Positions 33,408 to 41,506 of a stretch of 64,000 nt of DNA are shown here, piece by piece. This DNA comes from Streptomyces longhuiensis (GTDB taxonomy: Bacteria > Actinomycetota > Actinomycetes > Streptomycetales > Streptomycetaceae). The notes beneath the pieces are model-generated. The model ran no database searches, was not told where the DNA came from, and saw only the letters and a program-made list of their open reading frames with translations. The position numbers were made by a program, and so were the translations under genes. The stretch lies in the NCBI RefSeq assembly GCF_020616555.1, contig NZ_CP085173.1, positions 7,022,001 to 7,086,000 on the forward strand. Reading direction: 5' to 3'. Positions within the stretch are counted from its first letter, which is position 1; each line of letters opens with the position of its first letter.

Positions 33408-34688
33408 ATGACGTCGTCAGCGCAGTCCGAACTCGTCCTCCCGGATGGCTTCCTGATGGGTGCGGCCACCTCCGCCCACCAGGTCGAGGGCAACAACACG
33501 GGAAGCGACTGGTGGGCCTTCGAGAACCGGCCCGACACCTTCGTGAGCGAGCCGAGCGGGGACGCCGCCGACAGTTTTCACCGCTGGCCCGAGGACATGG
33601 ATCTCCTGCGTGAACTCGGATTCAACTCCTACCGGTTCAGTATCGAGTGGGCGCGTGTCGAGCCGGTGCAGGGACGTGTCTCGCGCGCCGCCCTCGCGCA
33701 CTACCGGGACATGGTCCGCGGGGCGATCGAGCGCGGTCTCACGCCCGTCGTGACCCTGCATCACTTCACCTGCCCCCAGTGGTTCCACGCGCGGGGAGGC
33801 TGGGCGGCGCCGGACTCCGCCGAGGTGTTCGCGCGGTACACCCGGACGGTGCTCGAGGTCCTGCGGGCCGGAGTGACGTACGTGGCCACGATCAACGAGC
33901 CCAACATGGTGGCCCTGATGTCCGCCCTGTACCGCCGTGCAACCGAGAGCCGTACCACCGAGAGCCGCGCCAACGAGAAGGGCGCGGGCCACACGGGCGC
34001 CGCCGCGGGCTTCGCTTCCGTCGAGCCGGCCGCGGACGTCACCGAGGCCCTCATCCGCGCCCATCACGCCGCGACCGAGGTCCTGCGGGACGCCGGACTG
34101 GGGCTCCAGGTCGGCTGGACCGTCGCCAACCAGGTGTACCAGGCCGAACTTGGCGCCGAGGACGTGGCGGCGGCGTACGCGTTTCCGCGTGAGGACGTGT
34201 TCCTCGAGGCCGCGCGTGACGACGACTGGATCGGCGTACAGGCCTACACACGCCACCTCATCGGCGCGGACGGGCCGCTGCCCGTTCCCGAGGGCGCCGA
34301 GACCACGCTGACCGGCTGGGAGTACTACCCCGAGGCGCTGGGCGAGGCGGTACGGCACACCGTCGACGTGGTCGGCCCCGGTGTACCCGTCATGGTCACG
34401 GAGAACGGCATCGCGACGGGCGACGACGAACGCCGCATCGACTACACCACCCGCGCCCTGGAGAGCCTCGCGTCGGCCATGGCCGACGGCATCGACGTAC
34501 GCGGCTACCTCCACTGGAGCGCCCTGGACAACTACGAATGGGGCACCTACCAGCCGACGTTCGGGCTGATCGCCGTCGACCCGGACACCTTCGCCCGCAC
34601 CCCCAAGGAGTCGGCCCGCCGACTCGGCGCGCTCGCCCGCTCGGGCCGGATCCCGCACGCCCCGGCCGGCGCTCTCAGCGCACGCTAG
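33408..34688 (+). CDS. Glycoside hydrolase family 1 beta-glucosidase
   Basis: The 426-aa cytosolic GH1 enzyme has the N-terminal signature FLMGAATSAHQVEGNNTGSDWW, acid/base Glu164 in TINEPN, nucleophile Glu332 in VMVTENG, and HWSALDNYEWGTYQPTFGL near the end. It is slightly short and carries an Arg/Thr/Glu-rich insertion (RRATESRTTESRANEK, about 178-193) after the acid/base. It hydrolyses beta-glucosides or beta-glycosides. The tetR gene follows after 10 bp, so the two share a transcript from the operator C region. Confidence 0.93.
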   Translation: MTSSAQSELVLPDGFLMGAATSAHQVEGNNTGSDWWAFENRPDTFVSEPSGDAADSFHRWPEDMDLLRELGFNSYRFSIEWARVEPVQGRVSRAALAHYRDMVRGAIERGLTPVVTLHHFTCPQWFHARGGWAAPDSAEVFARYTRTVLEVLRAGVTYVATINEPNMVALMSALYRRATESRTTESRANEKGAGHTGAAAGFASVEPAADVTEALIRAHHAATEVLRDAGLGLQVGWTVANQVYQAELGAEDVAAAYAFPREDVFLEAARDDDWIGVQAYTRHLIGADGPLPVPEGAETTLTGWEYYPEALGEAVRHTVDVVGPGVPVMVTENGIATGDDERRIDYTTRALESLASAMADGIDVRGYLHWSALDNYEWGTYQPTFGLIAVDPDTFARTPKESARRLGALARSGRIPHAPAGALSAR

Positions 34689-34698
34689 GCTGGCTGAC

Positions 34699-35280
34699 AT
34701 GGCGAAACGGGGCCCGTACGAGAAGGGCGAGGCGAAGCGCGCCGAGATCCTCCGCGCGGCGTTGGAGATCTTCGCGAGTGAGGGGTACCGCGGTACCTCG
34801 CTGCGCAAGGTGGCGGCCAAGTGCAATCTGAGCCTTCCGGGTCTCATGCACTACTTCGACTCGAAGGAGGATCTGCTGACGCAGGTCCTGCGGATGCGTG
34901 ACGAGACGGCCAGGATCCGGCACGCGGAGCGGACCGACCCGGAGAGCTATCGCGAACTCATCCGGGAGAGTACGAGCACGCCCGGACTCGTCGAACTGTT
35001 CGTGTCCATGGCGGCGGCCGCGAGCGATCCGAGTCACCCGGCGCACGCGCACTTCGCCGAGCGCTATCCGACGGTGCGCGAGCGCACGGCGGACTATTTG
35101 CGCAGGCGGATGGACGAGGGCACGCTGCGTTCGGACATCCCGCCGGAGCGGCTCGCGGTCCTGTTCATCGCGCTGGCCGACGGAATCCAGCTGCAGTGGC
35201 TGATCGACCGGTCCACCGACATGGAGCAGCCCATCGAGGACGTGATGAGCCTGCTGGCGGCGAAACCGGATGAGGAGTGA
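34699..35280 (+). CDS. TetR/AcrR-family regulator of the glycosidase locus
   Basis: The 193-aa protein has the TetR HTH at residues 13-58 (RAEILRAALEIFASEGYRGTSLRKVAAKCNLSLPGLMHYFDSKEDLL). The ligand-binding C-terminal domain ends with LFIALADGIQLQWLIDRSTDMEQPIEDVM. The gene is in an operon with GH1. The five matching inverted repeats at local promoters are its most likely operators, which would make it autoregulated through operator C. The inducer is inferred to be an imported glycoside or its aglycone. Confidence 0.9.
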   Translation: MAKRGPYEKGEAKRAEILRAALEIFASEGYRGTSLRKVAAKCNLSLPGLMHYFDSKEDLLTQVLRMRDETARIRHAERTDPESYRELIRESTSTPGLVELFVSMAAAASDPSHPAHAHFAERYPTVRERTADYLRRRMDEGTLRSDIPPERLAVLFIALADGIQLQWLIDRSTDMEQPIEDVMSLLAAKPDEE

Positions 35281-35304
35281 CGCTTCTGCCGCGAGAGAGG
35301 TGAA

Positions 35305-35337
35305 GAGGGCTGGAGGCGGTGTCCGCCTCCAGCCCTC
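35305..35337. terminator. 15-bp perfect terminator after tetR
   Basis: Arms 35305-35319 and 35323-35337 pair perfectly with a TGT loop. It lies 25 bp after the tetR stop, between convergent tetR and the serine hydrolase gene. Confidence 0.85.
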
Positions 35338-35466
35338 GGTGCGTCGACGCGTGGCCGGGGCTCTGCGTGGTGGTGCGTTCTCCGCCCTCTGTGTGCCGGC
35401 GAGTGGCCTGCCCTCTGTGTATGGGTGTGCCCGGCCCCCTGCGCGGTGCCGCGTGGCCTCGGTCGC

Positions 35467-36693
35467 TCACCACAAACCGGTGGCCGGCCCCGCGGCCCGG
35501 TGGATGGCCCGGGTCCACGGAATCCAGCGCGGGTCGGGGCCCTGGGACGCGTCCCACGTCATCTCCGTGCAGGCGTAGCCCACGGCGAGCCCGCTCTCCG
35601 GATGTGCCATGCCCAGGCGGCCGCCCGCCCCGGCGTGGCCGAAGGAGCCCTCGCCGAGCATCGGCAGGCCGGGGCGCGGGAGTTCGAAGCCGAGGCCGAA
35701 GCGTGCCGGGTGCGTGTGCGCGGGGCGGCGCAGCGGCGTCGGCGCGGGCAGATGGTCGGTGCGGGGTGCCCGTGCCCGCTCCACGGTCAGCGGCGACAGC
35801 AGCCGCACACCGTCGACGTGTCTGATGAGAGCCGCGTAGAGCCGTGCCAGGCCGCGGGCGTTGCCGATGCCGCCCGCCGCGGGAATCTCGGCGGCGCGGC
35901 CCTGCCGGGAGCGGAACGCGTCGGTGACGGCGGCGAGTTCGGCCATGGACGCCAGGATCGTGCGGGCGAGCCGGTCGTCCGGTGTGAGGCCGACGGAGTG
36001 CAGCGCCGCGGTGATCTCCTCGGACGTGGGCGCCGCGCCGGGCCGGTGCTGGTGCACGAACCTGTGCTCTTCGTGCGGGGGCAGTCCGATCCACAGGTCG
36101 AGCCCCAGAGGGCCGGCGACCTCGGCCGCGAAGAACGACCCGACGCTGGTGCCGGTGACCCTGCGCACCACCTCACCGACCAAGTGGCCGTAGGTGAGCG
36201 GGTGGTAGTGGACGGCGCTGCCGGGCCGCCACATCGGCCGCGCGTCCGCGAGCCGGGCCACGCACCCGTCCCAGTCGAGCAGGTCGAGGGCGGCGGCATC
36301 GGCCGGGTCGCGGGTGAAAGCGGGCAGCCCCGCGCTGTGGGTGAGGAGGTCGGCGACCGTCGTCGCGGCCTTGCCGTTGCGGGCGTACTCCGGCCAATAG
36401 CGGGCGACCGGGTCCGACACGTCGAGCTCGCCGTTCTGGGTGAGCATCTGGACGCAGACGGCCGCCAACCCCTTGGTGACCGACATCAGCACGCCCACCG
36501 ACTCGGGTCCGTAAGGGCGGGTGCCCGCAGGTCCGGCGGCCGTCCAGGCGTCCACGACGAGACGGCCGTGCCGGTAGACCGCGAGCTGCGCCGAACCGGG
36601 GTCCCGCGCCTGGGCGTCGGCGAACGCGTCGAGCACCGGCTCCCAGCCGGCCGCGGCCTCGCCCTCGATCACCGCGGCACCCTCACTCGTCAT
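35467..36693 (-). CDS. Serine hydrolase of the beta-lactamase/EstB family
   Basis: The 408-aa protein has the class C beta-lactamase fold motifs: SVTK (Ser71/Lys74) as nucleophile and base, YHPLTYGHLVGEV with the Tyr of the second motif, and a late HAGAGG in place of the KTG box. Such cytosolic enzymes are usually esterases or aminoacyl hydrolases rather than beta-lactamases. It lies 20 bp after GH3 and is almost certainly in its operon, so it may remove acyl groups from the imported glycoside. Confidence 0.88.
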   Translation of the reverse strand: MTSEGAAVIEGEAAAGWEPVLDAFADAQARDPGSAQLAVYRHGRLVVDAWTAAGPAGTRPYGPESVGVLMSVTKGLAAVCVQMLTQNGELDVSDPVARYWPEYARNGKAATTVADLLTHSAGLPAFTRDPADAAALDLLDWDGCVARLADARPMWRPGSAVHYHPLTYGHLVGEVVRRVTGTSVGSFFAAEVAGPLGLDLWIGLPPHEEHRFVHQHRPGAAPTSEEITAALHSVGLTPDDRLARTILASMAELAAVTDAFRSRQGRAAEIPAAGGIGNARGLARLYAALIRHVDGVRLLSPLTVERARAPRTDHLPAPTPLRRPAHTHPARFGLGFELPRPGLPMLGEGSFGHAGAGGRLGMAHPESGLAVGYACTEMTWDASQGPDPRWIPWTRAIHRAAGPATGLW

Positions 36694-36722
36694 CGTCGGT
36701 CACCGCCGCACCCTCACTCGTC
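36677..36722. repeat. Short direct repeat at the GH3/serine hydrolase junction
   Basis: A 15-bp block (GCACCCTCACTCGTC) occurs at 36677-36691 and 36708-36722, 31 bp apart. One copy covers the serine hydrolase start and the other covers the GH3 stop, so the junction arose by a small duplication. Confidence 0.7.
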
Positions 36723-39041
36723 GTCGGTCGGGGGTTCCCCTCCGGCCGCCTCCGCCGCCACCTTGGCCGACAGCGTGATCACGTCCTCGGGGCCGACACT
36801 GCTCTGCGGGAAGTCGGCGATGACGTCGAGCGGAATCCCCGCGAGGAAGCGCCGCATCACCGGATCGGCCATGGCGCCCACGCTCTCGTCCGTGCGGCCG
36901 CGGGCGAACGCCTCCGCGAGGAGCGGCCCGCCGACGGGGTGTTCGAGCCACTCCGCCAGGGTGTGGCGCCCTGTCAGCAGAATTCCGGACGGGTCTCCGT
37001 CGAGCGTCACCGGAACGGTGAGCCTGATGTCCCGGGACGAGGCCGCCGCCTCGAAGTGGTGGACACCGCCCGCCACACGCCACTTCGCCTCGCGCTCGCT
37101 GTAGTGGGCGAGGTCGGCCCGGTCCACGCTCACGCACACCTCTCCCTCCTCGCCCGGCGCCAGTTCCAGGGACGCGAACCCGCGCAACTCGCGCTCCGGG
37201 CGGGCCACTCGGCTGCCCGCCGGTCCGCGACTGTAGATCTGTACGACCTCGCGCCCGGCCCACTGCCCGGTGTTGGCCACCCGTACGCGCACATCCAGAC
37301 GTGCGCCGTCGGCCGCCGGCAGCACTGTCAGGGCGGAGTACGTGAACGTCGTGTACGACAGTCCGTGCCCGAACGGGAAGGCGACCTCGGTGCGGCGTCT
37401 GTCGTAACCGCGGTAGCCGACGAACACGCCCTCCCCGTAACGGACATGGCCCTCCTCGCCCGGGAAGGACAGGTGTGACGGGGAGTCCTCCAGACGCAGC
37501 GGGATCGTCTCGGCGAGCCGGCCCGACGGGTTGACCGAGCCGAACAGGACGCCGGCGAGCGCCGCGCCGCCGCCCTGGCCGAGGAGCCAGCCCTCGACGA
37601 GCGCCGGCACCCGGTCGTGCCAGGGAGCGGTGCGGACCACACCGCCGTTGGACAGGACCACGACGACCCGCGGGTTGACGGCGACGACGCGTTCCAGGAG
37701 CCGTACCTGCGCTTCGGGCAGGTCGATGTGATCGCGGTCGAAGCCCTCCGACTCGTCCTGCGCGGGCAGCCCGAGGAAAAGCAGCACGGTGTCGCTGCCC
37801 GCGGCGAGCCGTTCGGCCTCTTCGACGAGATCCTCCGCCGTGTCCGTGTCCGCGTCGGAGCCCGGCAGGGCGTAGCCGGCCGCGAACGTGACGCTCGCGC
37901 CGTCCGCTGCCGCGTTCAGGCAGTCCAGCGGTACGTCCAGCCGGGTCGGGGTGACCTGTGAACTGCCGGCGCCCTGGAAGCGCGGGGTGCGGGCCAGCTC
38001 GCCGATCACGGCGACGGTCCCGGAGTCCGGGGCCAGGGGCAGCAGTTCGCCGTCGTTCTTGAGCAGGACGACGCACCGCTCGGCGGCCGTCCGGGCCAGC
38101 TCGTGGTGTGCCTCGTACGACACCTCTCCGGCCCCGGCACCGTCGGCCGCGGTGGCGCGACGGGCGAAGAGCGCGAGCCGGGCGACCGACCGGTCGAGCG
38201 CCCCGGCGTCCAGCGCGCCGCTCTCGACGGCCGCGACGACCTCGGCGTCGGTCCGTCCGCCCGTCCCCGGCATCTGCAGGTCGAGCCCGGCGCGCAGCGC
38301 GGGTACACGGTCGCGTACCGCTCCCCAGTCGGACATCACGACACCGTCGAAGCCCCACTCGGCGCGCAGGATGTCGGTCAGGAGGCGGTGGTTCTCGCTC
38401 AGGGGTACGCCGTTGACCGCGTTGTAGGCCGACATCACCGACCAGGGGCGGTCCCGGCGGACGATGCGCTCGAAGGCGCGGAGGTAGATCTCACGGAGCG
38501 GCCGCTCGTCGATGTCGGCGCTGACGCGCATGCGGTCGGTCTCCTGATTGTTCGCCGCGTAGTGCTTCAGCGCGGCGCCCACACCCGCCTCCTGCAGCCC
38601 GCGCACCATCGCGCCGCCCACCTCGGCGGTGACGAGCGGGTCTTCGGAGAAGTACTCGAAGTTGCGTCCGCACAGCGGTGACCGCTTGATGTTGATGCCG
38701 GGACCGAGCACGACGTGGACGCCGTGCGCCCGTGCCTCGGCGGCGATGGCGGCGGCGACCCGGCCCGCGAGCTGCGGATCCCAGCTGCTGCCGAGCGCGA
38801 CGGCCGGGGGGAAGCAGGTGGCGGGCGCCGCGCTGTGCAGGTCGACCTGGCCGCCGTCGCCCTGCTCCTTGGGCAGCCGCAGCCCGTGCGGCCCGTCGGA
38901 CATCGACACGGCCGGGACGTCCCCTGCCGCCTGGGTGACGAAGTCGCCCGCGCCGCTGGTCAGCGATGCCTTCTGGGCGAGTGACAGTTCGCCGCCCGCT
39001 GTGGGTGCGCCGGGTGCGGGGGAGTGGTGCTGGTGGGTCAT
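36714..39041 (-). CDS. Glycoside hydrolase family 3 beta-glucosidase-type enzyme
   Basis: The 775-aa protein has the GH3 N-terminal barrel with KHYAANNQETDR and the nucleophile Asp238 in GVVMSDWGAV. The GH3 C-terminal alpha/beta domain follows (about 310-560, VAVIGELARTPRFQGAGSSQVTP), then a fibronectin-III-like domain (about 570-670, SYTTFTYSALTVLP) and a C-terminal tail of about 100 residues. No signal peptide is seen. It would cleave beta-glucosides or xylosides from the imported substrate. Operator D overlaps its promoter, and the serine hydrolase follows in the same operon. Confidence 0.93.
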   Translation of the reverse strand: MTHQHHSPAPGAPTAGGELSLAQKASLTSGAGDFVTQAAGDVPAVSMSDGPHGLRLPKEQGDGGQVDLHSAAPATCFPPAVALGSSWDPQLAGRVAAAIAAEARAHGVHVVLGPGINIKRSPLCGRNFEYFSEDPLVTAEVGGAMVRGLQEAGVGAALKHYAANNQETDRMRVSADIDERPLREIYLRAFERIVRRDRPWSVMSAYNAVNGVPLSENHRLLTDILRAEWGFDGVVMSDWGAVRDRVPALRAGLDLQMPGTGGRTDAEVVAAVESGALDAGALDRSVARLALFARRATAADGAGAGEVSYEAHHELARTAAERCVVLLKNDGELLPLAPDSGTVAVIGELARTPRFQGAGSSQVTPTRLDVPLDCLNAAADGASVTFAAGYALPGSDADTDTAEDLVEEAERLAAGSDTVLLFLGLPAQDESEGFDRDHIDLPEAQVRLLERVVAVNPRVVVVLSNGGVVRTAPWHDRVPALVEGWLLGQGGGAALAGVLFGSVNPSGRLAETIPLRLEDSPSHLSFPGEEGHVRYGEGVFVGYRGYDRRRTEVAFPFGHGLSYTTFTYSALTVLPAADGARLDVRVRVANTGQWAGREVVQIYSRGPAGSRVARPERELRGFASLELAPGEEGEVCVSVDRADLAHYSEREAKWRVAGGVHHFEAAASSRDIRLTVPVTLDGDPSGILLTGRHTLAEWLEHPVGGPLLAEAFARGRTDESVGAMADPVMRRFLAGIPLDVIADFPQSSVGPEDVITLSAKVAAEAAGGEPPTDDE

Positions 39042-39089
39042 TCGGCCTGCCCGGTGAGATATGTCGACGGCTGGAGACTCAGCCGATCA

Positions 39090-39121
39090 AAAAACGTAAG
39101 GTGATCGGTTTTTGCTGTCAA
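39090..39121 (-). promoter_or_regulatory. Operator D with overlapping promoter (GH3 operon)
   Basis: The 23-bp site at 39090-39112. On the minus strand TTGACA (39116-39121) and TACGTT (39093-39098) form a promoter with a 17-bp spacer, which the operator covers together with the -10 box. It is about 50 bp before the GH3 start. Confidence 0.75.
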
Positions 39122-39192
39122 GGTCTCCCGGGGTGTCCCGGCAAGTGGTGCGGCGCGCCGGGCGGGGGTGTCCAAGTTGTCGCGCGCAGACG

Positions 39193-39225
39193 TCTTGACG
39201 ACCAGAAACCGATCACCGTACGGTT
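39193..39225 (+). promoter_or_regulatory. Operator E with overlapping promoter (SGNH esterase)
   Basis: The best copy of the site, GAAACCG-N9-CGGTTTT, at 39203-39225. TTGACG at 39193-39198 and TACGGT at 39217-39222 give an 18-bp-spaced promoter, about 73 bp before the esterase start. Confidence 0.75.
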
Positions 39226-39297
39226 TTCGAGCTCGGTCGTCCTCGTCCGAGTGAGGTCCCTCGTGCGCCCATGCCGCAGATGAGAAGAGGTACAGCA

Positions 39298-40245
39298 GTG
39301 CAGCTGCACCGTTCGCACCGTTCCTCCGCTGAGCCATCATCCGCAGAAGGCGCCCGGCGCCCTCTGCTCCGCGCCGCCGTCTTCGTGGGCACCGCCGGGC
39401 TGGTGGGTCTGTCCCTCGTCCAGCCCGCGGCGGCCCGCCCGAGCGACCAGCAGCCTCCCGCGCACGCCAGGCAGCAAGCCGCCCCGGTGCGTTACGTGGC
39501 GCTGGGGGACTCGTACAGCTCCGGGCTCGGCATCCCCGACGAGGCCGACTCGACCTGCGGCCGCTCCGACAGCAACTACCCCTCGCTGGTCGCCGGGGCC
39601 CTGCACGCCACCAGCGTGACCGACGTGACCTGCGCCGGCGCCGACACGAGCCACATGACCCAGCCGCAGGACTCGGCGCCTCCCCAACTGGACGCGCTGA
39701 GCCCGGACACGACCCTGGTCACCCTGGGGATCGGCGGCAACGACCTGGGCCTCCAGGAAGTCGGCACCCGCTGTGTCCTGGTCGCGTATCTCGCCCCGAG
39801 CGGGTCTCCCTGCAAGACGAGTTACACCCTGCTCGGCACCGACGAGATCCGCTCGCGCATCGATGCCACCGCGCCCAAGATCGACGCGATCCTCCAGGAG
39901 ATCCACGCCCGCTCACCGCAGGCGCGGGTGCTCCTGGTCGGCTATCCGGTGATCATGCCCGACGACGGTTCCGCGTGCCGGGACGCCATCCCCTTCGCGG
40001 CGGGCGACTTCGCCTGGTTCCGCGACAAGGAGAAGGAACTCGATTCCATGCTCGCCCAGCAGGCCTCCGCCTACGGCGCGACCTACGTCAACACCTACAC
40101 GCCGTCGGTGGGGCACGACGCCTGCAAGGCCGAGGGGGTGCGCTGGATCGAGCCGAAGGAGACACCGGAGGCCGCCGGCTTCCACCCCAACGCCGCGGGC
40201 CACCGCAGCATGGCCGCCGAGGTGCTCGCGAGGGTCAGCCCGTGA
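39298..40245 (+). CDS. Secreted SGNH/GDSL-family esterase
   Basis: The protein is about 315 aa from GTG 39298, which has AGAAGAGG upstream (ATG 39271 and 39280 are in-frame alternatives). The signal peptide is LLRAAVFVGTAGLVGLSLVQPAAA. The mature enzyme has block I GDSYSSG (nucleophile Ser), block III GGND and block V GFHPN (Asp-x-x-His replaced by a Phe-His-Pro context usual in SEST-like esterases), with paired cysteines. It hydrolyses esters outside the cell, plausibly deacylating the glycan or glycoside before uptake. Its promoter carries operator E. Confidence 0.9.
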   Translation: MQLHRSHRSSAEPSSAEGARRPLLRAAVFVGTAGLVGLSLVQPAAARPSDQQPPAHARQQAAPVRYVALGDSYSSGLGIPDEADSTCGRSDSNYPSLVAGALHATSVTDVTCAGADTSHMTQPQDSAPPQLDALSPDTTLVTLGIGGNDLGLQEVGTRCVLVAYLAPSGSPCKTSYTLLGTDEIRSRIDATAPKIDAILQEIHARSPQARVLLVGYPVIMPDDGSACRDAIPFAAGDFAWFRDKEKELDSMLAQQASAYGATYVNTYTPSVGHDACKAEGVRWIEPKETPEAAGFHPNAAGHRSMAAEVLARVSP

Positions 40246-40561
40246 CCGGATCCCCGGCGGAGTCGCTCACGTGAGGGCCGTACCGGCCGAGGGAGTCGCG
40301 TACCGGCGCTTCCACCGGCACCGCGTCGGGCCCGAACAGCCACTGTCTCCGCAGGCCGTCCCTCACTCACCAGGTGGTCAAACTCCTCCCGGCACACCTG
40401 CTCGGCGGTAAAAACCGCAGGTAGGGTCGCCTCACGATCTCGTCCGCCGATGCGGTGCGAGACGTCCCACGCGCCGCGCGTGGCCCCGCCCCGGAGCGGG
40501 GCCACCGCGTCCGCGGTTCACGCCCGGCCGATTCGGCCGCCGGTCACGGATACCGAGACAC
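40246..40561. other. Gap between the esterase and the ABC importer operon
   Basis: 316 bp without a gene. It contains a perfect short inverted repeat GCGGTAAAAACCGC (40405-40418) that includes one AAAACCG half-site of the TetR-type operator, without the second arm. A 9-bp-stem hairpin at 40481-40504 may end the esterase transcript or form a leader structure. Confidence 0.5.
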
Positions 40562-41506
40562 ATGCTGACCTTCATCACCCGCAGGATCGCCGCGGGAGCG
40601 GTGCTCCTGCTCGTCATCTCGTTCCTCTCCTACGTGCTTCTGTCGATCCCGGACATGGACGTGGGGCGCCAACTCCTCGGCGAGGGAGCGTCGCAGAACG
40701 TCGTCGACGCCAAGAACGCCCAGCTGGGACTCGACCGGCCGGTCCTCGCGCAGTACGCGGACTGGCTCTCCCACGCCGTGCGCGGGGACTTCGGCACGTC
40801 CTGGTTCTCCAGTGAGGACGTCTCCCAGGCCATCGCCAACCGGCTGCCCGTCACCGTGAGTCTCATGCTCGGTGTCACGCTCGTGACCGCCCTCGTCTCG
40901 TTCCTGCTCGGCGCGTGGGCCGGGATGCGCCGCGGCGGCGCCGTCGACCGAGGCGTCCAGATCCTCGGCGTCCTCGGCTACGCGCTCCCCGGATTCCTGG
41001 TGACGCTGATCCTCGTACTGGTCTTCGCGGTCCGGCTGAACTGGTTCCCCGCCATCGGATACACCCCGTTCACCGAGTCGCCGGGCGGCTGGCTCTCCAC
41101 CGTCACGCTGCCGGTGATCTCGCTGTCGGTCGCCTCCGTGGCGGGCGTCTCCCAGCAGGTGCGCGGCGCCGTCATCGACGTCCTGCGCCAGGACTACGTC
41201 CGCACGCTGCGGGCCCGCGGACTGCCCCCGTCCCGCATCGTGCTCAAGCACGTCCTGCGCAACGCCTCCGCGCCCGCCCTGTCCGTCCTCGGCATGCAGT
41301 TCGTCGGCCTGCTCGGCGGCGCCGTCCTCGTCGAGCAGATCTTCGGCCTGCCCGGCCTCGGCAGCATGACCGTCACCTACACCACCCGCGGCGACATCCC
41401 CGTGATCATGGCGCTCGTCATGCTCACCGTCATCGGCGTCGTCCTGATCAACCTCCTGGTCGACATCATGATCGGCTGGCTCAACCCGAAGGCGAGGATC
41501 GCGTGA
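40562..41506 (+). CDS. ABC transporter permease, DppB type
   Basis: The 314-aa protein is a typical first permease of family 5 importers. Six helices start with MLTFITRRIAAGAVLLLVISFLSYVLL. LNWFPAIGYTPF lies in the external loop, and the EAA loop reads VRTLRARGLPPSRIVLKHVLRNA. It ends with NLLVDIMIGWLNPKARIA. The stop overlaps the next GTG start. With the solute-binding lipoprotein at 29.9 kb it would form the membrane channel for the imported peptide or oligosaccharide. Confidence 0.92.
   Translation: MLTFITRRIAAGAVLLLVISFLSYVLLSIPDMDVGRQLLGEGASQNVVDAKNAQLGLDRPVLAQYADWLSHAVRGDFGTSWFSSEDVSQAIANRLPVTVSLMLGVTLVTALVSFLLGAWAGMRRGGAVDRGVQILGVLGYALPGFLVTLILVLVFAVRLNWFPAIGYTPFTESPGGWLSTVTLPVISLSVASVAGVSQQVRGAVIDVLRQDYVRTLRARGLPPSRIVLKHVLRNASAPALSVLGMQFVGLLGGAVLVEQIFGLPGLGSMTVTYTTRGDIPVIMALVMLTVIGVVLINLLVDIMIGWLNPKARIA

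Noticed and set aside
35425..37104. 559-aa plus-strand open frame across the serine hydrolase and GH3 start region
   Set aside because: Antisense shadow. The minus-strand products have clear catalytic motifs.
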